Below are positions 25,570 through 32,704 of a stretch of DNA of 32,920 nt, in pieces. A program made the translations under genes and the position numbers. The stretch lies in NCBI GenBank assembly GCA_902796425.1, contig CADBPC010000119.1, positions 1 through 32,920 on the forward strand, in the 5' to 3' direction. Within the stretch, counting starts at the first letter, position 1, and every line of letters begins with the position of its first letter. Below the pieces are notes generated by a model. It saw only the letters and a list, made by a program, of their open reading frames with translations, did no database searches and had not been told where the DNA came from. This DNA comes from an uncultured Lachnospiraceae bacterium. Its GTDB lineage: Bacteria > Bacillota > Clostridia > Lachnospirales > Lachnospiraceae.

Positions 25570-26382
25570 TTATCTGACGGTGAGGTCGCCGCTCATGGTC
25601 TCCACTTCGATCTTGCATTTTCCCTGTCCGAAGATCAGCTTGTCGCCGTCCTTCGAATAGCCGCTGGCATTTAATCCGCCGCTCGCATGATCATAATCAA
25701 TCTCCGCGCCGCCGTCCGGAAGCTCTGTAAACATCACTTCACCGCTGACTGTTTTGATCTGTGCCTTGCCGCACTCCGCAAGCCCTGCAGTCACATTCCC
25801 GGAGACGGTTTCCACATCAATCTTGTCCAGGCTGCAGGAATCCAGCCCGCATTCTCCGGAGACCGTCTTAATATCCGCCTTGTCCGCCTGAAGAGTATCA
25901 AATGCCACATTGCCGGATACGCTGTTGATGCTGACCTTGTCATAGGTTTGGTCTCCGGTAAGGTTCACATTTCCGCTGACCGTGTTAATTGTAAGATCAA
26001 TCCCCTCCGGAACCTCTACCGTAAGATCCTTTGTGCCTGCGGGGATTCTTCCCCTGAAACCGCTTTTGCAAAAACGGATAATCAGCTTCGAGCCGTCCTT
26101 ATACCAGTGGAGCTTTTGTTTTCTCTTAAGCCCGCGGTCGGTCTCCGATACATTCAGCGTGCCGGCATCCTTCTGCACAACCTTGATGTCCGAGCTGACC
26201 CAGTCGATCTCTACAGAAGAAATATCCTTCGCACTGTAGCTGAAATTCCCCGCCGTGTATTTCCCGGCATCCGCATACCTTCCGTATATAGATCCGACAG
26301 AGCATCTTGCCTGTGACAATACCAGAATGATGATCAGTGCGATCAGTACACCGTGACGGACTTCTTTTCCTCTAATTCTCAT
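25570..26382 (-). CDS. DUF4097 family beta-strand repeat protein, exported or membrane-anchored
   Basis: A 270-residue protein with an N-terminal hydrophobic segment (VLIALIIILVLSQA) followed by a right-handed beta-repeat region. The repeat theme (I)xTVSGxV recurs about every 20 residues (INTVSGNV, INSVSGNV, IKTVSGEC, VETVSGNV, IKTVSGEV, VETMSGDL), the signature of DUF4097 adhesin-like proteins. A Cys follows the hydrophobic stretch, but the lipobox is poor (SQARC). Function is unknown; relatives often sit near XRE or PadR regulators, and an XRE gene lies two genes upstream here. AGGAGG precedes the ATG at 26382. A 5' leader inverted repeat lies at 26405-26447. Confidence 0.86.
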   Translation of the reverse strand: MRIRGKEVRHGVLIALIIILVLSQARCSVGSIYGRYADAGKYTAGNFSYSAKDISSVEIDWVSSDIKVVQKDAGTLNVSETDRGLKRKQKLHWYKDGSKLIIRFCKSGFRGRIPAGTKDLTVEVPEGIDLTINTVSGNVNLTGDQTYDKVSINSVSGNVAFDTLQADKADIKTVSGECGLDSCSLDKIDVETVSGNVTAGLAECGKAQIKTVSGEVMFTELPDGGAEIDYDHASGGLNASGYSKDGDKLIFGQGKCKIEVETMSGDLTVR

Positions 26383-26404
26383 TACAGTTCCCTCCTCATG
26401 CTGC

Positions 26405-26447
26405 CGAAGAACTTAAAGGTTTTCGGAATTTCCCGTGCTGTTCTTCG
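26405..26447 (-). promoter_or_regulatory. Possible structured 5' leader of the DUF4097 gene
   Basis: CGAAGAAC and GTTCTTCG form an 8-bp inverted repeat around 27 bases, with an inner GGAAATTCC palindrome. It lies 23 bp upstream of the start codon, so a folded leader could affect translation. No known riboswitch class was recognised. Confidence 0.35.
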
Positions 26448-26528
26448 CGTTGCTCGTTTACTATGCAGTTATCTTACCGCACAAGAATAAATCCGTGATA
26501 TGAAATTCATTAGAATAAGATTAAGAAC

Positions 26529-27146
26529 TCAGTCCGTACACTCGATCTCCAGATCCTTGAAGAAGGCCTCTGTGCCGATCTCGGAAAAGAACCCTACGGT
26601 GCCGCGCGCTGCGCCGCCGTGTTTCAGATGCTCCACAATAAGGACAGGCTCCGTTTCATCTCCCAGATAGAAAGAAGCCCGCTCATCCTGAATGACAGCC
26701 CGGAGCGTTACCCATTCATCCAGGCCATAGCGCATCGGCGCCTCAAATCCTGAAATGCCGAATTCGCGGAAATATGCAAAGGTATAGCCCGGATAGGAAA
26801 AATACTGGCAGCCGTGTGATCTGCGGACCGGGTCATCGGTCATGGCGTTCGTCGGGCGGATATAGAATGACTCAAATTCACTGCCGTCTTCCTTTGCGCG
26901 GAAAACAATGCCTATGAACCCTCTTGCAAAATCCGGCGCATCCGGAAGCAGGCGGCTCAGCATTTTGACCGTAATCGTCCCATTATGAAAGTCCAGATCC
27001 CTGACCGTGACAATCGTATTTTCATCAAACTGCATCAGCTTGTCTTTTTTTACGACACGAATAGCCGGCTCATTCTCAATCACGGCATCCCGAATATCCG
27101 TATGAATCGCGTTAAACCATGCCGTCTGTGCGGGAATTCTCTTCAT
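26529..27146 (-). CDS. Concanavalin A-like (jelly-roll) cytoplasmic protein of unknown function
   Basis: A 205-residue protein without signal peptide. The alternating hydrophobic pattern and stretches such as GTITVKMLSRLLPDAPDFARG, FIGIVFRAKEDGSEFESFYIRP, WVTLRAVIQDERASFYL and GTVGFFSEIGTEAFFKDLEIE match the beta-sandwich fold of LamG/DUF1080-like proteins that bind or cleave sugars. No catalytic set could be assigned. GGAGG is about 9 nt before the ATG. It lies 92 bp downstream of the XRE-membrane gene, with the direct repeats at 27169-27229 between them. Confidence 0.7.
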   Translation of the reverse strand: MKRIPAQTAWFNAIHTDIRDAVIENEPAIRVVKKDKLMQFDENTIVTVRDLDFHNGTITVKMLSRLLPDAPDFARGFIGIVFRAKEDGSEFESFYIRPTNAMTDDPVRRSHGCQYFSYPGYTFAYFREFGISGFEAPMRYGLDEWVTLRAVIQDERASFYLGDETEPVLIVEHLKHGGAARGTVGFFSEIGTEAFFKDLEIECTD

Positions 27147-27168
27147 CCCTGTATCTCCTCCGAGTCTA

Positions 27169-27229
27169 TATACTGTGTCCGCATTTGTGCTCTGCCGTAT
27201 TTGTGCTCTGCGAACGATTATACTGTGTC
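27169..27229. repeat. Nested direct repeats upstream of the beta-sandwich gene
   Basis: TATACTGTGTC occurs at 27169-27179 and 27219-27229. Between them ATTTGTGCTCTGC occurs at 27183-27195 and 27199-27211, 16 bp apart. On the minus strand the outer copies read GACACAGTATA, each giving a possible -10 (TATAAT and TATATA), so two similar promoters may be stacked here. Confidence 0.75.
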
Positions 27230-27238
27230 ACCTCTCTG

Positions 27239-28234
27239 CTACGCACGCCTTCTTACGATCTGCATGACGCCGGCGAGCGCGCCGTAAAGAACGCCTGCCA
27301 CCGGCCAGATGATCCAGCTGATATCCCATCTCCGTGTAACGAAGCTGTAGGCAAGATAGCCCGCGACTGCAAGCCCCCAGTAGATTGCCGCGATCGGAGC
27401 GTTTCTCTTTTCCTCTTCCTTCCTGGCGCGGGTGTAATCGCCTTCCTCCAGCAGCATCTGGAGACTCCCCCAGCGCATCGAACTTCGGATGATCATGAAG
27501 ACGCCGGCAGCGATCAGAATCAGGACGCAGGCAGTGGCGACGACCTCGGCGAAATTTTCCTCATCTCCGTACAGGGTAGCGGCGATGAAAATCGGAATCA
27601 GGGACATCACGCACAGAACGATTCCGCCCGTCAGCTGCACGGTGAAGGTATTCCTGTACTTCTCCCTGCGGTCTCTTGCCATACCGTCGACACCGTATTC
27701 CGTATCGATCGCTTCCTTTTCCATATACTCGAACCGGTTCTGGATCGCGGTCAAGACAAAGAGCGCAACCGCGACGCCGATCAGGATAAATAATGCCAGG
27801 AGGCCGAAGGCTTCCGCCTTGCTCTGTGCAAAATCAAGCACTCCCGTCTCCACCGCTCCGGCAAGAAGAATCAGAAGGACCGGCGAGAGGATGCACAGCA
27901 TAACGCCAAAGGAAACCCTGGACGAAGCAGCCTCACGGAAATTCAGGAAATCGACCGCTTCCTGCATGGACACCGGGCGGGCGCCCGTCTCCCCGCTCTC
28001 CTCAAAGATCTCCGGGACAGAAAGCTCCGCCGTCTCTATCTCATCCTTAAGAAGGTAATCCGTAGAGACTCCGAAAATCGCGGAAAGCTTTAATATCTTA
28101 TTCATGTCCGGCACAGACTGCGCGCTCTCCCATTTGGAGACCGCCTGCCTGCTGACCTCGAGTCTGTCCGCGAGCTCCTCCTGTGACCATCCGTTCTTTT
28201 TCCTTAAGTCAATAATCTTATCTGCGAGTATCAC
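27239..28234 (-). CDS. XRE family regulator fused to a multi-helix membrane domain
   Basis: A 331-residue protein. Residues about 5-62 are a Cro/CI helix-turn-helix (WSQEELADRLEVSRQAVSKW and LKLSAIFGVSTDYLL). After an acidic linker come about six or seven hydrophobic segments, for example FGVMLCILSPVLLILLAGAV and LLALFILIGVAVALFVLTAI, with a charged cytoplasmic-type loop between them. Such proteins tie a DNA-binding head to the membrane and probably sense envelope state; the signal is unknown. The start is GTG at 28234 with AGGAG at 7 nt. TATAAT on its promoter, and two palindromes nearby, suggest autoregulation. Confidence 0.88.
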   Translation of the reverse strand: MILADKIIDLRKKNGWSQEELADRLEVSRQAVSKWESAQSVPDMNKILKLSAIFGVSTDYLLKDEIETAELSVPEIFEESGETGARPVSMQEAVDFLNFREAASSRVSFGVMLCILSPVLLILLAGAVETGVLDFAQSKAEAFGLLALFILIGVAVALFVLTAIQNRFEYMEKEAIDTEYGVDGMARDRREKYRNTFTVQLTGGIVLCVMSLIPIFIAATLYGDEENFAEVVATACVLILIAAGVFMIIRSSMRWGSLQMLLEEGDYTRARKEEEKRNAPIAAIYWGLAVAGYLAYSFVTRRWDISWIIWPVAGVLYGALAGVMQIVRRRA

Positions 28235-28515
28235 TTTGTTTCTCCTCTCTGTGCTTTCTCATTATACTCCATAGCGCGTTACATCGGATGCAGCTTTGTG
28301 TTTATGCCGCATCCGATGCTCAGAGTTTAAGAAATATAGTGATTGCAGACCAGAAAGTGTACCTGTCAATTCGTCAACCGGCGGTTGCAGCTGCGCAAAA
28401 ATGCTTCATAGTACACCTCGAAAGCGATGGTATTTGGAGGTTATGTGTGATAGAGTGTTCAGAAATCACTGGGCAAAGTATTGCTGCCGGCTCTGCATTC
28501 TATCGGAGGTACAGG
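28235..28515. other. Divergent intergenic region between the XRE gene and a GNAT gene
   Basis: This 281-bp stretch holds the XRE promoter and palindromes near one end. In the middle is a CAACCG-G-CGGTTG palindrome (28376-28388), and GTGTAC/GTACAC arms lie about 50 bp apart around it. The GNAT frame stays open upstream of its start, but that part has no ribosome site and no family similarity. No separate small gene could be supported. Confidence 0.6.
28261..28318 (-). promoter_or_regulatory. Promoter and paired palindromes of the XRE-membrane gene
   Basis: On the minus strand TATAAT is at 28266-28261, 27 bp before the GTG start. CATCGGATGC (28282-28291) covers where the -35 box should be, and GCATCCGATG (28309-28318) is its perfect reverse complement 17 bp further on. 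Each is also almost self-palindromic (CATC-S-GATG), with centres 28 bp apart. This looks like a two-site operator for the XRE protein itself. Confidence 0.6.
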
Positions 28516-29067
28516 ATGAAAATCAGGGAAGAAAGAATTACACTCAAAGACGGGAGGAGGCTCCTGCTGAGATCAGCGGAGGAAAAGGATGCCGAAACTA
28601 TGCTGGAATACGTCAGGAAGACCGCGCAGGAGACGCACTTTCTGATCCGGTATCCGGAAGAAATAAAATTTACTCTCGAACAGGAAAAGCAGGTTATCAG
28701 AAGCATTCTCGATTCAGATAATGCAGCGTGGTTCACGGTTTTTGACGGTGACAGGGCTGTCGGCAACTGCTCAATCAGCCGCTATGGCGATCAGCTAAAG
28801 TTCCGGCACAGGTGCAATTTCGCAATCGCCCTGGAGCAGGCGTACTGCGGGTGCGGCCTTGGGACCCTTCTTATTGAACGTGCCTGTGCCATGGCAAAAG
28901 AGATGGGCTTCGAGCAGATGGAACTCGGCGTCTACGCCGACAACAAGCGCGGGATCGCTCTCTATCAAAAAGCGGGATTTGCCGAATATGGCAGAATCCC
29001 GCGGGCGTTCCGATTAAAGGACGGCACCTTTATTGATGAGATAACCATGGTCAGGTTTCTGAAATAA
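28516..29067 (+). CDS. GNAT family N-acetyltransferase
   Basis: A 183-residue predicted acetyltransferase. The acetyl-CoA site is in CNFAIALEQAYCGCGLGTLL, with the Q-A-Y-C-G-C-G-L-G version of QxxGxG, and motif B is MELGVYADNKRGIALYQKAGF, followed by the typical end EYGRIPRAFRLKDG. It resembles RimJ/RimL- or phosphinothricin-type GNATs. The ATG at 28516 is behind CGGAGG at about 6 nt; an upstream extension from 28288 is open but shows no family similarity and is left out. It stands alone on its strand, convergent with the ABC transporter operon. Confidence 0.88.
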   Translation: MKIREERITLKDGRRLLLRSAEEKDAETMLEYVRKTAQETHFLIRYPEEIKFTLEQEKQVIRSILDSDNAAWFTVFDGDRAVGNCSISRYGDQLKFRHRCNFAIALEQAYCGCGLGTLLIERACAMAKEMGFEQMELGVYADNKRGIALYQKAGFAEYGRIPRAFRLKDGTFIDEITMVRFLK

Positions 29068-29150
29068 TCACATTGGTATACTCGTGCGGCACCTCGATGC
29101 CAGCATCAATGTTTGAAGTTTCAGATCTTCAGAATCCGCCGGCGCTGGTC

Positions 29151-30233
29151 TCAGACCTTCACTCTCAGCCGGTTCGGAAGGTCTTCTCTCTTGTCAAAAT
29201 CGTAACCTATCTCCTGTGTCATGCCCTTTAAGACGGACAGTCCCAGTCCGCCGTCCGCGCCGGTAACGTCAAGGCGCGGCGCAGTATACCGGAAGGTCCA
29301 CTGCGCACTCTCGCTCGCCTCCGAATACTCGCAGACTGCATGGACACGCGGGTTCTCCATCGAGGGAACAAGGAGCCCCATCGTCTCTTCAAAAACAAGC
29401 TGGATGCGGTTTGCCTGCTTCGGTGCGATCTGGTTTTTATTGCAGTAGGATGCGATCTGTGACGTCATCCCCAGGAAGTCATAATCCCGGCTCCCGATCT
29501 CCAGCTCCAGGACCTTCAGCCTTCTGACAAAGCGTCTCGTATTCTCCCTCTGCGGATGGTCAAAGACCTGTTCGGGCGTTCCTTCCTCGTACACGCCGCC
29601 CTCATCCATGTAAAACACGCGGCTGCTGATTGCCCTGGCAAACGCCATCTCGTGGGTTACGATCATCAGGGTCTTGCCTGTCTTTGAGAGGTCACGGATA
29701 ACAGCCTGCACCTCTCCCACCATGGTGGGATCAAGGGCGCTTGTCGGTTCATCAAAAAGGATCACGTCCGGATCCATCGCAAGAGTCCTTGCTATGGCGA
29801 TTCGCTGCTTCTGGCCGCCGGAGAGTTCATCCGGGTAGCTCAGCGCCTTTTCCGCAAGTCCGACGGTGCGAAGAAGCTCCATCCCGGTATCATAGGCCTC
29901 CTGTTTTGACCTTCCGAGAAGATCCATCGGAGCCATCATGAGATTCTCGATCACCGTCTTGTGCCCGAAGAGATTGAAGGACTGGAACACCATTCCCATC
30001 TTCTGACGCACCTTATTGATGTCGCACTTCGGGTCTGTAATCTCTTCCCCGTCCAGCCAGATTTTGCCCGACGTCGGCCTTTCCAGCAGGTTGATGCAGC
30101 GAAGGAGCGTGCTCTTTCCGGTGCCGGAGGGGCCGATCACGGAGATCACATCGCCGTCATGGATCTCCACATTTACGTCCTTAAGCGGCGTGACATTCGG
30201 ATATTCCTTTTTTAAATGCTCGATCTTAATCAT
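29151..30233 (-). CDS. Amino-acid ABC transporter ATPase with C-terminal RsbW-like ATP-binding domain
   Basis: Energy-coupling subunit of a polar amino-acid importer. Residues 1-243 are a complete GlnQ-type ATPase: Walker A GPSGTGKST (34-42), Q-loop VFQSFNLF, signature LSGGQKQR (137-144), Walker B VILFDEPTSALD and H-loop VTHEM. Residues about 247-360 form an added domain whose end, GADGGLGLSVLKGMTQEIGY then NRLRVKV, matches the C-terminal part of RsbW/SpoIIAB-like kinases (HATPase_c_2). Its N-box region (LVFEETMGLLV) lacks the usual Asn, so kinase activity is doubtful. The start ATG at 30233 overlaps the permease stop by 8 bp. The function of the tail is unknown; a regulatory role is inference. 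Confidence 0.9.
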   Translation of the reverse strand: MIKIEHLKKEYPNVTPLKDVNVEIHDGDVISVIGPSGTGKSTLLRCINLLERPTSGKIWLDGEEITDPKCDINKVRQKMGMVFQSFNLFGHKTVIENLMMAPMDLLGRSKQEAYDTGMELLRTVGLAEKALSYPDELSGGQKQRIAIARTLAMDPDVILFDEPTSALDPTMVGEVQAVIRDLSKTGKTLMIVTHEMAFARAISSRVFYMDEGGVYEEGTPEQVFDHPQRENTRRFVRRLKVLELEIGSRDYDFLGMTSQIASYCNKNQIAPKQANRIQLVFEETMGLLVPSMENPRVHAVCEYSEASESAQWTFRYTAPRLDVTGADGGLGLSVLKGMTQEIGYDFDKREDLPNRLRVKV

Positions 30234-32571
30234 CTGTCTTCACCCCCTTCAGAATATCCTCAGGTTTGCGGCGCCTGGGATCGAAGGTTACATCCAGCCT
30301 CCCGACAAGGAATCCGATGAATCCCTCCAGGAGGAAGTAAATTACCGTAACCGCGATCAGAGGGAAAAACGCTTCGTAGGTGCGGCTTCGCACGATGTCG
30401 CCCATCTTGGTGAGGTCCTGTACGGCGATATAGCCGACAACAGCCGTCGCCTTGATAAGGCCTACGATCTCACCGCGATAGGCAGGCAGCACGTGAGGCA
30501 GCGCCTGAGGGAGAATGATCCGGTAGAAGGTGCGCCGGTCGGAATACCCCAGCGCATAAGCCGCTTCGTACTGGCCGCGGTCCACTGCCCCGACGCCCAT
30601 TTTAAGCAAGCCGTATACTGCGGAGCCGAAGGTCAGCGTGAAGCCGATGACGGCTACTATCCAGCCGCTGATGGCGGTTTTGCCGAAAATAACGTAATAA
30701 AGGATCATCAACAGGACGACCATCGGCATTCCCTGGACCAGCCACAGGCAGAAGTTCGTGATGACATTCGCCGCGGGATTTCCGTGCCGGCACAGCATAA
30801 ACAGCGCAAAGCCAAGGAGCGTCCCGAAGAGAATGGACAAAAGCGTAATCAACAAAGTCGTCCTGACGCCCGCCGTAAAGAGTCTGTAGCGGTGCTCACG
30901 GACAAACGTCTTGCGAAAGCTCTCAGTAGCCGAAGCGAAAAAGGAAAGATTCTCGGGCTCCTGCTTTCCTGCTGCCAGAGTCCCGTCTGTCTGGCCTTCG
31001 CCTGCTGCAGCGGCCGCCGCAAGATCCGCGGACCGCACAGCCAGGACGATTCCGCCGTAGCTGGTCGGCTTTGAAAACAGCACCTGTTCCTGCCTCTCCG
31101 GCGTCACATTCATGTCCGTCGTAAAGTCATATTTCCCGGATTCGATGGCGGGAATCCTGCCCGCAAAGTCCACGTCTCCAAGCTCCAGAGCATACCCTCT
31201 GTCCCTGCAGAAGCGGACAACAAGATCGATGTCATAGCCGACGTTTTTCCCGTCCTTGATATAGGAAAACGGCATATCCGTCGAGGTTGTGACCACCTTG
31301 ATCGTTCCGTTCTCACCGGTAAGGTCAGACATATCGACAACTTTTCTGTCCTCATCCGCGCCGAACCAGATATCATCCAGCTCCTGCATCGTTCCGTCCT
31401 CCCAGGAACGGTCCAGGAATGCATTCAGCTCCTCGCAGAGAGCTGCGCTGTCCGGATCATTCTTTCGGAACGCAAAACTGTAATCGTTCTGTGTAATCCT
31501 GTCATGGATATAGTCGACGTCCGGCTGCTCCGCGTGGACGGATTTGACCCCCGGCTCATCGCTCAGATACGCGTCAATCTTGCCCGAGATCAGGGCCGCG
31601 ATGCAGTCCGGATAATTGTTGAACATCAGATATTCGCTGTCGGGAAAACACTCCTTTGCGGTATCCTCCATAAGAGGCCCAACCAGGACGCCGATGCGCT
31701 TCCCGTTATAGTCCTGCCAGTGAAGTTCACCGGAGGCCTGCGCCTTCCCGTCCTCCTGCGATACACCTGCCGCAGTTCCCGGCGCATTTTCCTTTAAGAC
31801 CACGGCGACCGTGCCGCCTGTAAAGTTCGGATTCGAGAAAAGAACGCTCTCCTGGCGCTCAGGAGTGACGTTGAGACCTGCTGCCGCGAAGTCGCACTTT
31901 CCGGTCTGGATGGCGGGAAGAATGGCATCGAAATTCATGTCCACGATTTCCATCCCGTAGCCGTATGCCTCGCAGAACATGGCAGAAAGCTCCATGTCAT
32001 ATCCCACGACCTCGCCGTCACGCACATATTCAAACGGCGCATAGCCCGATTCCGTCGCCACCTTAAGAGTCCCGTTCTCAGCGGAAAACCCTGAGATATC
32101 CGGCATGGTCTTTGCGCTCTCGTCCTCTCCGAACCACTTCGTCTCCAGCTCATCCAGAGTCCCCTCGGGCAGGCCTTCAAGGAATGCGTTGAACTGATCA
32201 CGCAGCGCCTCTCCTTTCGCACTTTTGGCAAAAACGGGAGCGCTCTCAAAGTAGTCCAGATAATCCGGCAGATAGGTCACCTGGTCATACTCCCTCATCA
32301 GGATCTGGGCGACCGCCTCGTCTACCACAAAGGCGTCGATCTTATGCCCTGTCAGCGCGGCCACCTCATCGGCCTTGGTATTGTAGTATTCAATCTTCGA
32401 ATCCGGCAGGACCTCCGCTACCATCTCATCGAAGCTGGTTCCTGTCTGCACGCCGATACTCTTGCCGTTCAAATCGGCAAGACCGGAGCCTTCGGCAAAA
32501 ATTCTCTCCGCAAATATGATCGGTGCCAGTGTCAGCGCCATCGCCGCGAGCACCGTTTTCAGTCGTTTCAT
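30226..32571 (-). CDS. Fused amino-acid ABC importer: two substrate-binding domains plus permease
   Basis: A single 781-residue protein combining capture and transport of polar amino acids. A signal or anchor segment (residues 1-26) is followed by binding-protein lobes in the order: lobe II (33-148, DLNGKSIGVQTGTSFDE to ETKWFG), lobe I (167-260, GYAPFEYVRDG...NVTPERQ), lobe II (284-404, DYNGKRIGVLVGP to DDIWFG) and lobe I (422-513). An Ala/Gly-rich linker leads to the permease (about 564-764) with its EAA loop (EAAYALGYSDRRTFYRIILP). Normal proteins run lobe I then II. The ATG at 32571 has GGGAG at about 9 nt. It overlaps the ATPase gene, so both should be translationally coupled. Substrate: probably a polar amino acid. 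Confidence 0.92.
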   Translation of the reverse strand: MKRLKTVLAAMALTLAPIIFAERIFAEGSGLADLNGKSIGVQTGTSFDEMVAEVLPDSKIEYYNTKADEVAALTGHKIDAFVVDEAVAQILMREYDQVTYLPDYLDYFESAPVFAKSAKGEALRDQFNAFLEGLPEGTLDELETKWFGEDESAKTMPDISGFSAENGTLKVATESGYAPFEYVRDGEVVGYDMELSAMFCEAYGYGMEIVDMNFDAILPAIQTGKCDFAAAGLNVTPERQESVLFSNPNFTGGTVAVVLKENAPGTAAGVSQEDGKAQASGELHWQDYNGKRIGVLVGPLMEDTAKECFPDSEYLMFNNYPDCIAALISGKIDAYLSDEPGVKSVHAEQPDVDYIHDRITQNDYSFAFRKNDPDSAALCEELNAFLDRSWEDGTMQELDDIWFGADEDRKVVDMSDLTGENGTIKVVTTSTDMPFSYIKDGKNVGYDIDLVVRFCRDRGYALELGDVDFAGRIPAIESGKYDFTTDMNVTPERQEQVLFSKPTSYGGIVLAVRSADLAAAAAAGEGQTDGTLAAGKQEPENLSFFASATESFRKTFVREHRYRLFTAGVRTTLLITLLSILFGTLLGFALFMLCRHGNPAANVITNFCLWLVQGMPMVVLLMILYYVIFGKTAISGWIVAVIGFTLTFGSAVYGLLKMGVGAVDRGQYEAAYALGYSDRRTFYRIILPQALPHVLPAYRGEIVGLIKATAVVGYIAVQDLTKMGDIVRSRTYEAFFPLIAVTVIYFLLEGFIGFLVGRLDVTFDPRRRKPEDILKGVKTDD

Positions 32572-32606
32572 GTGATTGTTCTCCCTGATGAATAATGCTT
32601 TAGAAA

Positions 32607-32615
32607 AGTATATCA
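32607..32615 (-). promoter_or_regulatory. Extended -10 promoter element of the ABC importer operon
   Basis: On the minus strand TGATATACT fits TGn-TATACT, 36 bp before the start codon. No clear -35 box is seen. Confidence 0.5.
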
Positions 32616-32637
32616 TTTTTGGGTTAAGACACATAGT

Positions 32638-32666
32638 AAAAGCACCAGTCCGTGACGACTGGTGCT
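32638..32666 (-). terminator. Intrinsic terminator of the gene at the right edge
   Basis: AGCACCAGTC and GACTGGTGCT form a perfect 10-bp stem with a 6-base loop; on the minus strand it is followed by TTTTAC. It lies 38 bp past the stop of the right-edge gene and before the ABC operon promoter. Confidence 0.85.
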
Positions 32667-32704
32667 GAAATTAATACTGTAAAGTTCAATATACGATGTG
32701 CTTC

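Noticed and set aside
28288-28515. A 76-residue N-terminal extension of the GNAT protein
   Set aside because: No ribosome site and no similarity; the ATG at 28516 has CGGAGG at the right distance and starts the conserved fold.
29068-29150. A terminator between the convergent GNAT and ABC ATPase genes
   Set aside because: Only short weak pairings such as GATGC/GCATC are present, with no T-run.
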